NCBI GenBank assembly: GCA_027451565.1
Contig: DAIDJC010000217.1
Coordinates: forward strand, 1-5,377
DNA: 5,377 bases
From: Limisphaerales bacterium
GTDB taxonomy: Bacteria > Verrucomicrobiota > Verrucomicrobiia > Limisphaerales > UBA11358
Direction: 5' to 3'
Both the position numbers and the translations under genes were made by a program. Shown here piece by piece: positions 1 through 5,377 of the stretch. The notes under the pieces are model-generated. The model was not told the DNA's origin. It ran no database searches and saw only the letters and a list, made by a program, of their open reading frames with translations. The first letter of the stretch is position 1, and every line of letters begins with the position of its first letter.

Positions 1-911
1 TATAATCCATTTAATTTAAGGAGATTGGTTAAAGCTGAATCATTGATGGGCAATGGCCCTTTCTTTTTAAGTTTTCGGCTCAATCTGTACACGAAGGATG
101 AAACCGGCCTGCGATCTGCCTTCTTTGAAAAACAAAGTGAATAGGCATCCCAAACGCCGCGCCAGCGGGTAAAAGCCCTGTTTGGTTGATAATTTTGGAT
201 TGAGGTTAAAAACGAGGTCAAAACAAGATGAAATGGAAAATAGGGAAACGGAACATTATTCCAGGCGTAAAGGACTTTGTTTCGGGCGCCATAAAAATCC
301 ATCCGTGAAAAACTCCTTCGGGGAGATTCGAAATGGTGAATGGGGTCTGATCTTCCACATCTTACAATATGCCCGGAATTCAACATCCTTATGCACAGGT
401 CCTCCTCTTCGCATTGGTGGATGAGAAATTCCCTATACCCACCCAATGATTGGAAAATGTCTTTTCTTATGGCATGTGATGTGCCTATGAAGGAATAGGC
501 GGCATAAATTATTTCTTTGCTTGGGGACAGATCATTTATTTTAGGGCTTTTGTTTATGTCTATATAAGGAATGGCGACAGCCCCCACGATCGGGTTGTCA
601 AAATCTTTCAGGGTTTGTTCCACTATGAGCGGACTTGAAAAAACGGCATCATCGTCCATCGAAAACACGATATCGCCTGTGGCAATCCTGGCGCCAAAAT
701 TTCTTTGGGAAATATACCCTTTGGAATTTTCGGACACATGCAGCTTAACATCTGGAAATTCCTGACGAACCATGTTTGCCGAGTTGTCAGTTGATCCATC
801 GTCAACAACCAAAACTTCAGGGCGGGCCGATTGGCAGAGCGCAGATTTTATTGCGTTTCTCAGGTCGTCGCACCGGTTTTTCGTGGTGATCAAAACAGTG
901 GCCTTTGTCAT
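1..911 (-). CDS. Family 2 (GT-A) glycosyltransferase, 3' end at or beyond window edge
   Basis: Translating the minus strand from ATG at 911 gives 303 open codons plus the bases TA at the window edge, so the stop may be TAA/TAG straddling the boundary or lie further out. The usual GT2 landmarks are present: an N-terminal Rossmann-like start (residues 4-13, ATVLITTKNR), VVDDGSTDNS at 35-44 for nucleotide binding, the DxD-type metal site MDDDA at 85-89, GGYRE at 157-161, acidic EEEDL at 168-172 in the acceptor/catalytic position, and HHFESPRR at 192-199. It should transfer a sugar from a nucleotide-sugar to a lipid-linked or glycan acceptor at the cytoplasmic membrane face; donor and acceptor cannot be read. 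A stop codon (TGA) lies four codons upstream, which fixes this ATG as the first in frame; there is no Shine-Dalgarno. It follows the flippase by 20 bp, so it is probably cotranscribed. It is AT-rich with many AGA and ATA codons, unlike its neighbours, suggesting separate acquisition. Confidence 0.9.
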   Translation of the reverse strand, partial: MTKATVLITTKNRCDDLRNAIKSALCQSARPEVLVVDDGSTDNSANMVRQEFPDVKLHVSENSKGYISQRNFGARIATGDIVFSMDDDAVFSSPLIVEQTLKDFDNPIVGAVAIPYIDINKSPKINDLSPSKEIIYAAYSFIGTSHAIRKDIFQSLGGYREFLIHQCEEEDLCIRMLNSGHIVRCGRSDPIHHFESPRRSFSRMDFYGARNKVLYAWNNVPFPYFPFHLVLTSFLTSIQNYQPNRAFTRWRGVWDAYSLCFSKKADRRPVSSFVYRLSRKLKKKGPLPINDSALTNLLKLNGL

Positions 912-931
912 GATTGAATTCAAAGAAGAAA

Positions 932-2302
932 TTAATGGGCGCTTTTGGCTGTTTTTCTGTGGAACAGCCAGTGCATTAAAAATATTTGCCCGACAAATTG
1001 CGCAATTCCGGCTGCGGCATAAGCCTCCACGCTTCCCAACCCCTTGTAGGGATGAATCAAAACAAGGCTGCCCGCCACCAGCATGGCGGCCCAAATTCCA
1101 TTGGATGTCAGGTCTATCCAGGCGCGGCCCGCCGATTGCATGGTGCGCGAGTACAGGTTGTTGATGGAAACCACGATCCCACAGAGCATGGTGACGACGA
1201 AAATTAAAATGCCGTTGCGGGTTTGGAATCCATGTCCATAGAGGCCCATGATGATTGGAGAGAGGATGGCCAAAGGCAGGGCTATGGAAGCGGCCACCAC
1301 GCCATTCAAAAGGAGGTTGCGCCGAAGCAGTTTCATGAAGGCATCACGTTGGCCTGAGGCATAAAGGTTGGCAAAAATGGGAACCAGCACGCCTCCGATT
1401 GTCCACGGGAGGAAATTGACCAGGTTCATCCATTGGTTGGCGGCGCTGACGAGGGCGGATTCGCCGTATCCCCCGGGTTGATTGACCAACAGGGTGCGGG
1501 AAAACCAACCCGCCGGGGTGGCCAGCATGGTGGACAAAAAAGCGGGAAGAGTGAAGCGCCACAACATGGCCCATTCATCCGGATGAACGCCCAGGGAGAT
1601 CGGCACGCGCGCTTTGGCTGCCTGTTTCAGCAGGGCAATATGGCCCACGATGCAGCCCAGAACCATTTGCAGCACCAGCGACCAGACGGCGCCAGCCAAG
1701 CCGTCCCAAAGCGCGCCCAAGACAAGCAGCGGCACGGAGATGAGACTGCTGATGAGGTTGACAAGGCAGACATCCTTGAATGCCTCAAAACCAGAAAGGG
1801 CGCCCTGATAAGCCCCCTGAAGGGAACCAAAGATCACGATGGCTGCGCCAATCCTGAGTTCCGGGGCAAGTTCCGGGTCGGCGAGGGTGTGGGTGGCCAG
1901 CCAATCACTGAAAACGAGCAGGCCCAAGCTGGCTAGGACGCCCCCCAACAATGCCGCAGCCAGGGAAAAACCAATGACACGTCCGCAGCGTTCGGGCTGG
2001 ATTTCCCGGAATTCAGCCACGTACTTTGTGGCCGTGATGCCGATGCCGAACCCCGCAAAAACGGCAAAAAGTCCGACCGTGCTTTGAATGGTGCCCAATT
2101 CCCCGAATGAAACCTTGCCTAGAATGCGGGCAGCAAGGATGGACCCAACCAAGCCGAGCAACCGTGCTATCACATTGCCCGAGACCATCCAAAAGGCGCC
2201 TTTTGCAACACGATGCCCAATAGGCGAAGAGCGGATGCGAAGCCAAAGGCGGCGAACCGGACTTGGAGAATACGATACAAGCCAGCGTGCGGCGCGTTGC
2301 AT
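932..2302 (-). CDS. Polysaccharide flippase, MOP superfamily (Wzx/polysaccharide biosynthesis type)
   Basis: This 456-residue protein is hydrophobic nearly throughout, with roughly twelve predicted membrane helices alternating with short basic loops. The signature region is near the N-terminus: a KGAFW start at about 34-38, a helix to about 58, then ARILG...FGELGT (58-71) and a glycine-rich helix running into ITATKYVAE (89-97). That is the typical first-two-helix pattern of polysaccharide-synthesis flippases (Wzx, SpoVB and relatives). Length fits the family (about 400-500 residues). Known members move undecaprenyl-linked sugar units across the inner membrane; the substrate here is unknown. 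Before the first helix there is an unusually long basic segment of about 34 residues (many Arg and Trp), which may lie on the cytoplasmic face, or the true start may be later (for example Met39). ATG at 2302 is the favoured start although no Shine-Dalgarno precedes it. A glycosyltransferase follows at 20 bp, supporting a role in a glycan export locus. A lipid II or teichoic-acid type substrate cannot be excluded. Confidence 0.88.
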   Translation of the reverse strand: MQRAARWLVSYSPSPVRRLWLRIRSSPIGHRVAKGAFWMVSGNVIARLLGLVGSILAARILGKVSFGELGTIQSTVGLFAVFAGFGIGITATKYVAEFREIQPERCGRVIGFSLAAALLGGVLASLGLLVFSDWLATHTLADPELAPELRIGAAIVIFGSLQGAYQGALSGFEAFKDVCLVNLISSLISVPLLVLGALWDGLAGAVWSLVLQMVLGCIVGHIALLKQAAKARVPISLGVHPDEWAMLWRFTLPAFLSTMLATPAGWFSRTLLVNQPGGYGESALVSAANQWMNLVNFLPWTIGGVLVPIFANLYASGQRDAFMKLLRRNLLLNGVVAASIALPLAILSPIIMGLYGHGFQTRNGILIFVVTMLCGIVVSINNLYSRTMQSAGRAWIDLTSNGIWAAMLVAGSLVLIHPYKGLGSVEAYAAAGIAQFVGQIFLMHWLFHRKTAKSAH

Positions 2303-2308
2303 TATGCA

Positions 2309-2339
2309 AATATAGGCCAGTTGGGTGGCAAATTGTAAA
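2309..2339 (-). promoter_or_regulatory. Candidate promoter for the flippase-glycosyltransferase pair
   Basis: Read on the minus strand, TTTACA (2339-2334, five of six matches to TTGACA) is followed after 19 bases by TATATT (2314-2309, five of six matches to TATAAT). The spacer is longer than the ideal 17. Only six bases separate the -10 box from the ATG at 2302, so transcription from it would start at or next to the start codon and give a leaderless message. That agrees with the missing Shine-Dalgarno. AT-rich sequence produces such matches by chance, so this is a hypothesis. Confidence 0.3.
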
Positions 2340-2373
2340 CCAAAATTAAAACTTTAAAGCCTGTTTGAAAATT

Positions 2374-2495
2374 CGGAAGGATCCTGTTTTCGTGCCCAAA
2401 CCAGTCTGGCCAGACCCGACGATAGAGCATAACCCACGCGGGTCTGCGACCGGGGAGCAATAACGCCGGACCGGCTTGGGCACGAAAAACTTCCG
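2374..2495. repeat. Nested inverted repeat able to form a long branched hairpin
   Basis: The arms 2387-2410 and 2465-2488 are inverted copies over 24 positions, with 21 matches. The outermost 13 bases (TTTTCGTGCCCAA and its complement) are perfect. The three differences are all transitions: on a plus-strand RNA they give two A-C mismatches and one G-U, and on a minus-strand RNA two G-U pairs and one A-C. Outside the arms, CGGAAG (2374-2379) can pair with CTTCCG (2490-2495) across an asymmetric bulge. Inside lies a second perfect 8-bp hairpin, CAGACCCG (2411-2418) with CGGGTCTG (2439-2446), and a competing 12-bp perfect palindrome GTCTGGCCAGAC (2404-2415). There is no T-tract after the stem, so it is not an ordinary terminator. 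It could be a dispersed palindromic repeat (REP or MITE type) or a structured RNA. Only one copy is visible here. Confidence 0.7.
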
Positions 2496-2640
2496 GGCGG
2501 CGGCGCTTTTGCCCTCGGCCCTTTTTAACGCCGTCGTTACAGCCCGCCACGGGGATGCGCCGGCGGCTCCGCCCCGCCCAAAGCCAAAATCCGGGAAAGG
2601 GGCGTCTGCGCAGGGCCATAAATGTCCCGTAATTTGCCCT
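2489..2640. other. GC-rich noncoding stretch beside the inverted repeat
   Basis: By hand count GC is about 70% (41/60 in 2461-2520, 43/60 in 2521-2580) against about 35-40% just outside (21/60 in 2341-2400, 24/60 in 2761-2820). It contains short self-complementary pieces such as CGCCGGCG (2558-2565) and CTGCGCAG (2606-2613). Several frames are open on both strands for 60-130 codons, but the translations are low-complexity Arg/Ala/Gly/Pro with no recognisable domain, as expected from GC-rich noncoding DNA. The composition edge and its position next to the inverted repeat suggest that both may belong to one inserted element of about 270 bp. Confidence 0.45.
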
Positions 2641-2855
2641 CCACTTTCTGATGTCTTTTCATTTTGATTCCTGCCTTGAACCATTCCAGCCACGGCAACC
2701 TGGCTTTTGGCACAACGAATCTTTTTCCCGGTTTTCATCCTCCTGCCAGGGCAACCACAATACTTTCACCATTCGGCTGCCAACCCACACGCATTTTCGT
2801 TGTTAAATTTTTCTGGAATTACCATTTGAATTGGGGCACCCTGCGGTTTCGATTT
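2641..2855 (+). other. Upstream/leader region of aceF, no gene seen
   Basis: This stretch is AT-leaning, rich in pyrimidines on the plus strand, and should contain the aceF promoter. I see no strong -35/-10 pair; TTGTTA at 2800-2805 is a possible -35 box but has no good partner at normal spacing. There is no obvious palindromic operator of the PdhR type and no Shine-Dalgarno before the ATG at 2856. The aceF frame happens to be open back to about 2664, and a 51-codon ATG frame starts at 2650, but neither translation resembles a protein domain. Confidence 0.5.
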
Positions 2856-4172
2856 ATGGATTTAAAACTTCCCAAGCTGGGTGAGGGAGCCGATTCCGGC
2901 ATTGTGGTCAACATCATGGTCAAAGAGGGCGACAGTGTTGCCAAGGACCAGACCGTATTGGAGCTCGAAAACGAGAAGGCGGTGGCTTCCATTCCCTCCA
3001 CTGCCGCCGGTGTGGTGACCCGCATTCATATCAAGGCCGGGGATCGCATTGCCGTGGGCCAGCGCATTTTGACTTTGGAAACCGCTGGGGGCCAGGCCTC
3101 TGCGCCAGCGCCGTCCGCCCCGGCCAAATCCGCCGCCAAGGCCCACACTCCAATGGCACCCGCCAAGCCCGCTGCGCCCGTCATTCAGGATGATCCGCAG
3201 AATGCGCAAGAAACAACCGATGATCTTGCCCCTGAGGAGGCGGTTGACAACGCCAATGTGGCCGCTTCGCCATCCATTCGCAAAATGGCCAATGAACTGG
3301 GTATCAACCTGGGGCGCATTCGCGGCAGCGCATCGGGCGGACGCATCGTGATTGAGGATGTGCGGGCTTACATCCAGCGCCTTATGAGGCAGGCGGCGCG
3401 CCCGGCGGCTGCTGCTGCCCCATCGGCCCCAGCCCGTCCGGTGGCTGAATCCATTGATTTTTCCCAATGGGGTCCCATTTTGAAAAAGCCCCTTTCGCCC
3501 TTGCGCAAGGTGATTTCCCGCCGGATGTCAGAAAGCTGGCAATCCGTGGTCCGTGTGACTCAATTCGATGACATGGATTTCTCCCGTGTCAACGAGTTGC
3601 GGCAGAAATGCGCTCCAGACTACCAGAAGAAAGGGGTCAAACTCACCGTCACGCCTTTCGTGCTAAAGGCGGTGGCGGCCACGTTGAAACAGCACCCCAT
3701 TTTTAACTCCAGCTTGGATGAGGCCGCAGGCGAGATCATTCTCAAGGAATACATCCACCTGGGCATAGCCGTGGACACGGAGCAGGGACTGCTGGTTCCG
3801 GTTATTCGGGACGTGGATAAGAAATCCATGCTGGTCCTGGCAGGCGAGCTTGAGGCTTTGGCGGCCAGGGCGCGTGATCGCAAGGTCACCGCCGAGGAAA
3901 TGAAGGGGGGAACCTTCACCATTTCCAACCAGGGCGCGATTGGCGGGGCGCATTTCACACCGGTGGTCAACCTGCCGGAGGTTGCCATTTTGGGACTTGG
4001 ACGCGGAGCCATGAAGCCCGTGGTTCGTGAAGGCCGCATCGAGGCCCGTTTGATGACGCCCATGGCGCTCAGCTACGATCATCGGGCCATTGATGGGGGC
4101 AGCGCAGCCCGGTTCACCGTGGACTTGGTCAAGGCCTTTGAGCAATTCAACGAGGAGATGGTAAAACTTTGA
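2856..4172 (+). CDS. aceF: Dihydrolipoyl acetyltransferase, E2 of pyruvate dehydrogenase
   Basis: E2 passes the acetyl group from lipoamide to coenzyme A and forms the core of the pyruvate dehydrogenase complex. The 438-residue protein has one lipoyl domain (about 1-78) with the lipoylated lysine at Lys41 in ENEKAVASIP. An Ala/Pro/Lys linker follows, then an acidic linker (about 111-135), the E3/E1-binding domain (about 136-175, SPSIRKMANELG...GGRIVIEDV), and a second Ala/Pro linker (180-197). The catalytic domain (about 208-438) ends in SYDHRAIDGG, with His409 and Asp413 as the catalytic pair. The catalytic domain resembles AceF (TISNQGAIGG, FTPVVNLPEVAILG, RLMTPMALSYDHR) more than SucB, though a branched-chain E2 is not fully excluded. 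The frame is open for 64 codons upstream, but the lipoyl fold begins exactly at the ATG at 2856, so that start is chosen. No Shine-Dalgarno is visible. lpd follows 51 bp downstream, consistent with an operon. No E1 gene lies upstream. Confidence 0.93.
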   Translation: MDLKLPKLGEGADSGIVVNIMVKEGDSVAKDQTVLELENEKAVASIPSTAAGVVTRIHIKAGDRIAVGQRILTLETAGGQASAPAPSAPAKSAAKAHTPMAPAKPAAPVIQDDPQNAQETTDDLAPEEAVDNANVAASPSIRKMANELGINLGRIRGSASGGRIVIEDVRAYIQRLMRQAARPAAAAAPSAPARPVAESIDFSQWGPILKKPLSPLRKVISRRMSESWQSVVRVTQFDDMDFSRVNELRQKCAPDYQKKGVKLTVTPFVLKAVAATLKQHPIFNSSLDEAAGEIILKEYIHLGIAVDTEQGLLVPVIRDVDKKSMLVLAGELEALAARARDRKVTAEEMKGGTFTISNQGAIGGAHFTPVVNLPEVAILGLGRGAMKPVVREGRIEARLMTPMALSYDHRAIDGGSAARFTVDLVKAFEQFNEEMVKL

Positions 4173-4180
4173 TGGCCTCG

Positions 4181-4205
4181 GGACGGGGCGGCATGCCTCC
4201 CCTCC
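4181..4205 (+). promoter_or_regulatory. GC-rich hairpin between aceF and lpd
   Basis: In the 51-bp gap, GGA-C-GGGG-C-GG can pair with CC-T-CCCC-TCC around a CATG loop, giving nine G-C or A-T pairs with one mismatch and one bulged C. A run of five T (4214-4218) follows only after eight bases, too far for a classic intrinsic terminator. It could act as a partial attenuator, an RNA-processing site or a 3' stabiliser for the aceF message, or have no role. Confidence 0.4.
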
Positions 4206-4223
4206 GGAACTGATTTTTGAATT

Positions 4224-5377
4224 ATGGATTCTATTAAAACTGAAGTGGTGGTGGTGGGAGCCGGGCCTGGCGGTTACGCGGCGGCATTTTACGCGGCAGA
4301 CCTTGGCAAGCGCGTGGTCCTCATAGAAAAAGACAAGCGCCTGGGGGGTGTCTGTCTGAACCGCGGGTGCATCCCCTCCAAATCACTTTTGTATGCAACC
4401 CACCAAATCCTCAATGCCCGCGAGTCTGCCCATCGGGGCATCACCTTCGGCGAGCCCACACTGGACTTGGACAAGCTCAGGCTTTGGAAGGAAGGCATTC
4501 TCGCCAAATTAAGTGGCGGGGTGGCTTCCCTGGCCAAAATGCGCGGCGTGGAGGTCATTGCCGGGCGCGGTTATTTTGAAAGCTCCAATAAACTGCGCGT
4601 GGAAACCGATTCCGGCCAGCAGTTCATCGAGTTTGAGCAGGCCATCCTCGCGGTTGGATCGCTTCCGGCCCTGCCCAAGGCCTTTGATCTGGGCAATCCC
4701 CGCATCATGACTTCCACCGAGGCGCTGGAAATTCCCGATGTTCCGGAGAATCTTCTCGTGGTGGGCGGCGGTTATATTGGCATGGAAATGGGCACCGTTT
4801 ATGCCGCCCTGGGAAGCAAAATCACGCTTGTCGAGGCCATGGACTCCATCCTCGCCGGGGCAGACCCCGACCTGACGCGCCCGGTCATGGCGCACGCCAA
4901 AAAAATGTTCAAGGAAATCCGGCTCTCGGCCAAGGTTTCCAAAATGAGCACGGCAGGCAAGCAAATCAAAGTGGAGTCCGAATACCAGGGCCAGAAACTG
5001 GCCGAGCTTTATGACCGGGTACTGGTATCGGTGGGCCGCGTGGCCAACAGCAGGGATTTGGGATTGGAAAATACCAAGGTGGAACTGGATGAACGGGGCT
5101 TTGCCAAGGTCAATAACCGTCAGCAAACCGCAGACCCCTCCATCTACGCCATCGGCGATATCGCAGGCGGCATTTTGCTGGCTCACAAGGCCCATAAGGA
5201 GGCGCGGATCGCAGTGGAAAACATTCTAAACACCCAAAGCACCTTTAATAGCGTCATTCCCGCAGTCGTCTTCACGGACCCGGAACTGGCTTGGTGCGGT
5301 TTGACGGAAATGGAAGCCAAGGAAAGGCAGATTCCCCATCAGATTTCAAAATTCCCATGGTCCGCCTCCGGTCGGGC
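4224..5377 (+). CDS. lpdA: Dihydrolipoyl dehydrogenase (E3), C-terminus beyond window
   Basis: E3 is a flavoprotein that reoxidises dihydrolipoamide on E2 and passes electrons to NAD+. The 384 visible residues contain the FAD-binding GAGPGG (12-17) with Glu35 at the end of the second strand, and the redox disulfide Cys44/Cys49 in GGVCLNRGCIPSK. They also contain the NAD-binding GGGYIG (181-186) with Glu204, which favours NAD over NADP, and the second FAD motif AIGDIAGG (309-316) followed by LAHKAHKEA (319-327). The dimerisation domain starts near 343 and the visible part ends in FPWSASGR (377-384), a conserved stretch. By comparison with the E. coli enzyme (474 residues) about 90 residues are missing, including the HxxxxE active-site pair given by the partner subunit. 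The style is close to E. coli Lpd throughout, including a GTVYAALGS segment. ATG at 4224 places the FAD motif at the normal distance; no Shine-Dalgarno precedes it. It lies 51 bp after aceF and is probably cotranscribed. It could also serve 2-oxoglutarate dehydrogenase or glycine cleavage. Confidence 0.95.
   Translation, partial: MDSIKTEVVVVGAGPGGYAAAFYAADLGKRVVLIEKDKRLGGVCLNRGCIPSKSLLYATHQILNARESAHRGITFGEPTLDLDKLRLWKEGILAKLSGGVASLAKMRGVEVIAGRGYFESSNKLRVETDSGQQFIEFEQAILAVGSLPALPKAFDLGNPRIMTSTEALEIPDVPENLLVVGGGYIGMEMGTVYAALGSKITLVEAMDSILAGADPDLTRPVMAHAKKMFKEIRLSAKVSKMSTAGKQIKVESEYQGQKLAELYDRVLVSVGRVANSRDLGLENTKVELDERGFAKVNNRQQTADPSIYAIGDIAGGILLAHKAHKEARIAVENILNTQSTFNSVIPAVVFTDPELAWCGLTEMEAKERQIPHQISKFPWSASGR

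Noticed and set aside
772..1164. Plus-strand open frame of 130 codons across the glycosyltransferase-flippase junction, and another at 182-424
   Set aside because: They lie antisense to clear glycosyltransferase and flippase coding sequence and show no domain.
2374..2495. Inverted repeat considered as an intrinsic terminator or tRNA-like structure
   Set aside because: There is no T-tract after the stem on either strand, the position upstream of both divergent genes is wrong for a terminator, and no tRNA arms or T-loop consensus are present.
2346..2738. Minus-strand open frame of 130 codons across the intergenic region, with an overlapping 105-codon frame (2302-2619)
   Set aside because: The translations are Arg/Ala/Gly-rich with no domain, two frames are open at once, and the inverted repeat is read through in both. 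This fits GC-rich noncoding DNA.
2650..2805. ATG-started 51-codon frame upstream of aceF, considered as a leader peptide
   Set aside because: No ribosome site, no run of regulatory codons and no following attenuator hairpin; composition matches the surrounding noncoding DNA.
4509..5195. Minus-strand open frame of 228 codons opposite lpd, and similar ones opposite aceF (2862-3467, 3663-4145)
   Set aside because: The plus strand encodes well-conserved E2 and E3 over the same bases. The antisense frames are codon-bias shadows with His/Gly-rich, unrecognisable products.
1..5377. Search for CRISPR arrays, transposases, integrases, toxin-antitoxin pairs or defence genes
   Set aside because: No regularly spaced direct repeats and no matching motifs; all long conserved coding sequence is accounted for by the four genes listed.

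Overview
The window is bacterial and holds two divergent gene pairs, separated by a 553-bp intergenic region (2303-2855).

Left half, minus strand: a polysaccharide-exporter-type flippase of the MOP superfamily (932-2302) is followed 20 bp downstream by a family 2 glycosyltransferase (911 to the window edge). The glycosyltransferase reads open through base 1, so its stop is just outside or straddles the edge. Together they look like the end of a surface-polysaccharide (O-antigen, capsule or exopolysaccharide) locus: one protein adds sugars, the other moves a lipid-linked glycan across the inner membrane. The glycosyltransferase gene is much AT-richer than the flippase and uses AGA and ATA codons freely, as genes gained by transfer in such loci often do.

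Right half, plus strand: the E2 component of pyruvate dehydrogenase (dihydrolipoyl acetyltransferase, aceF-like, 2856-4172) is followed after 51 bp by dihydrolipoyl dehydrogenase E3 (lpd-like, 4224 to the right edge, C-terminus missing). E2 carries one lipoyl domain, an E3-binding domain and a complete catalytic domain. E3 has the disulfide, FAD and NAD motifs. Together they complete the acetyl transfer and lipoamide reoxidation steps of the complex. The E1 gene, which often precedes E2, is not in the window.

Intergenic region: it contains an AT-rich flippase-proximal stretch with a candidate promoter, then a compact nested inverted repeat (2374-2495, arms of up to 24 bp), then a GC-rich (about 70%) stretch to about 2640, then an AT-leaning leader in front of aceF. 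The nested inverted repeat is the most unusual thing here. No convincing gene lies in this region.

None of the four genes has a recognisable Shine-Dalgarno sequence. This, with moderately high GC and an E. coli-like AceF/Lpd pair next to a polysaccharide locus, is compatible with a Verrucomicrobiota or related PVC-type bacterium. That placement is an impression from protein style and not a demonstrated assignment. I found no rRNA, tRNA, CRISPR array, transposase or integrase. I found no clearly new multi-gene system; the repeat element is the best candidate for something undescribed.
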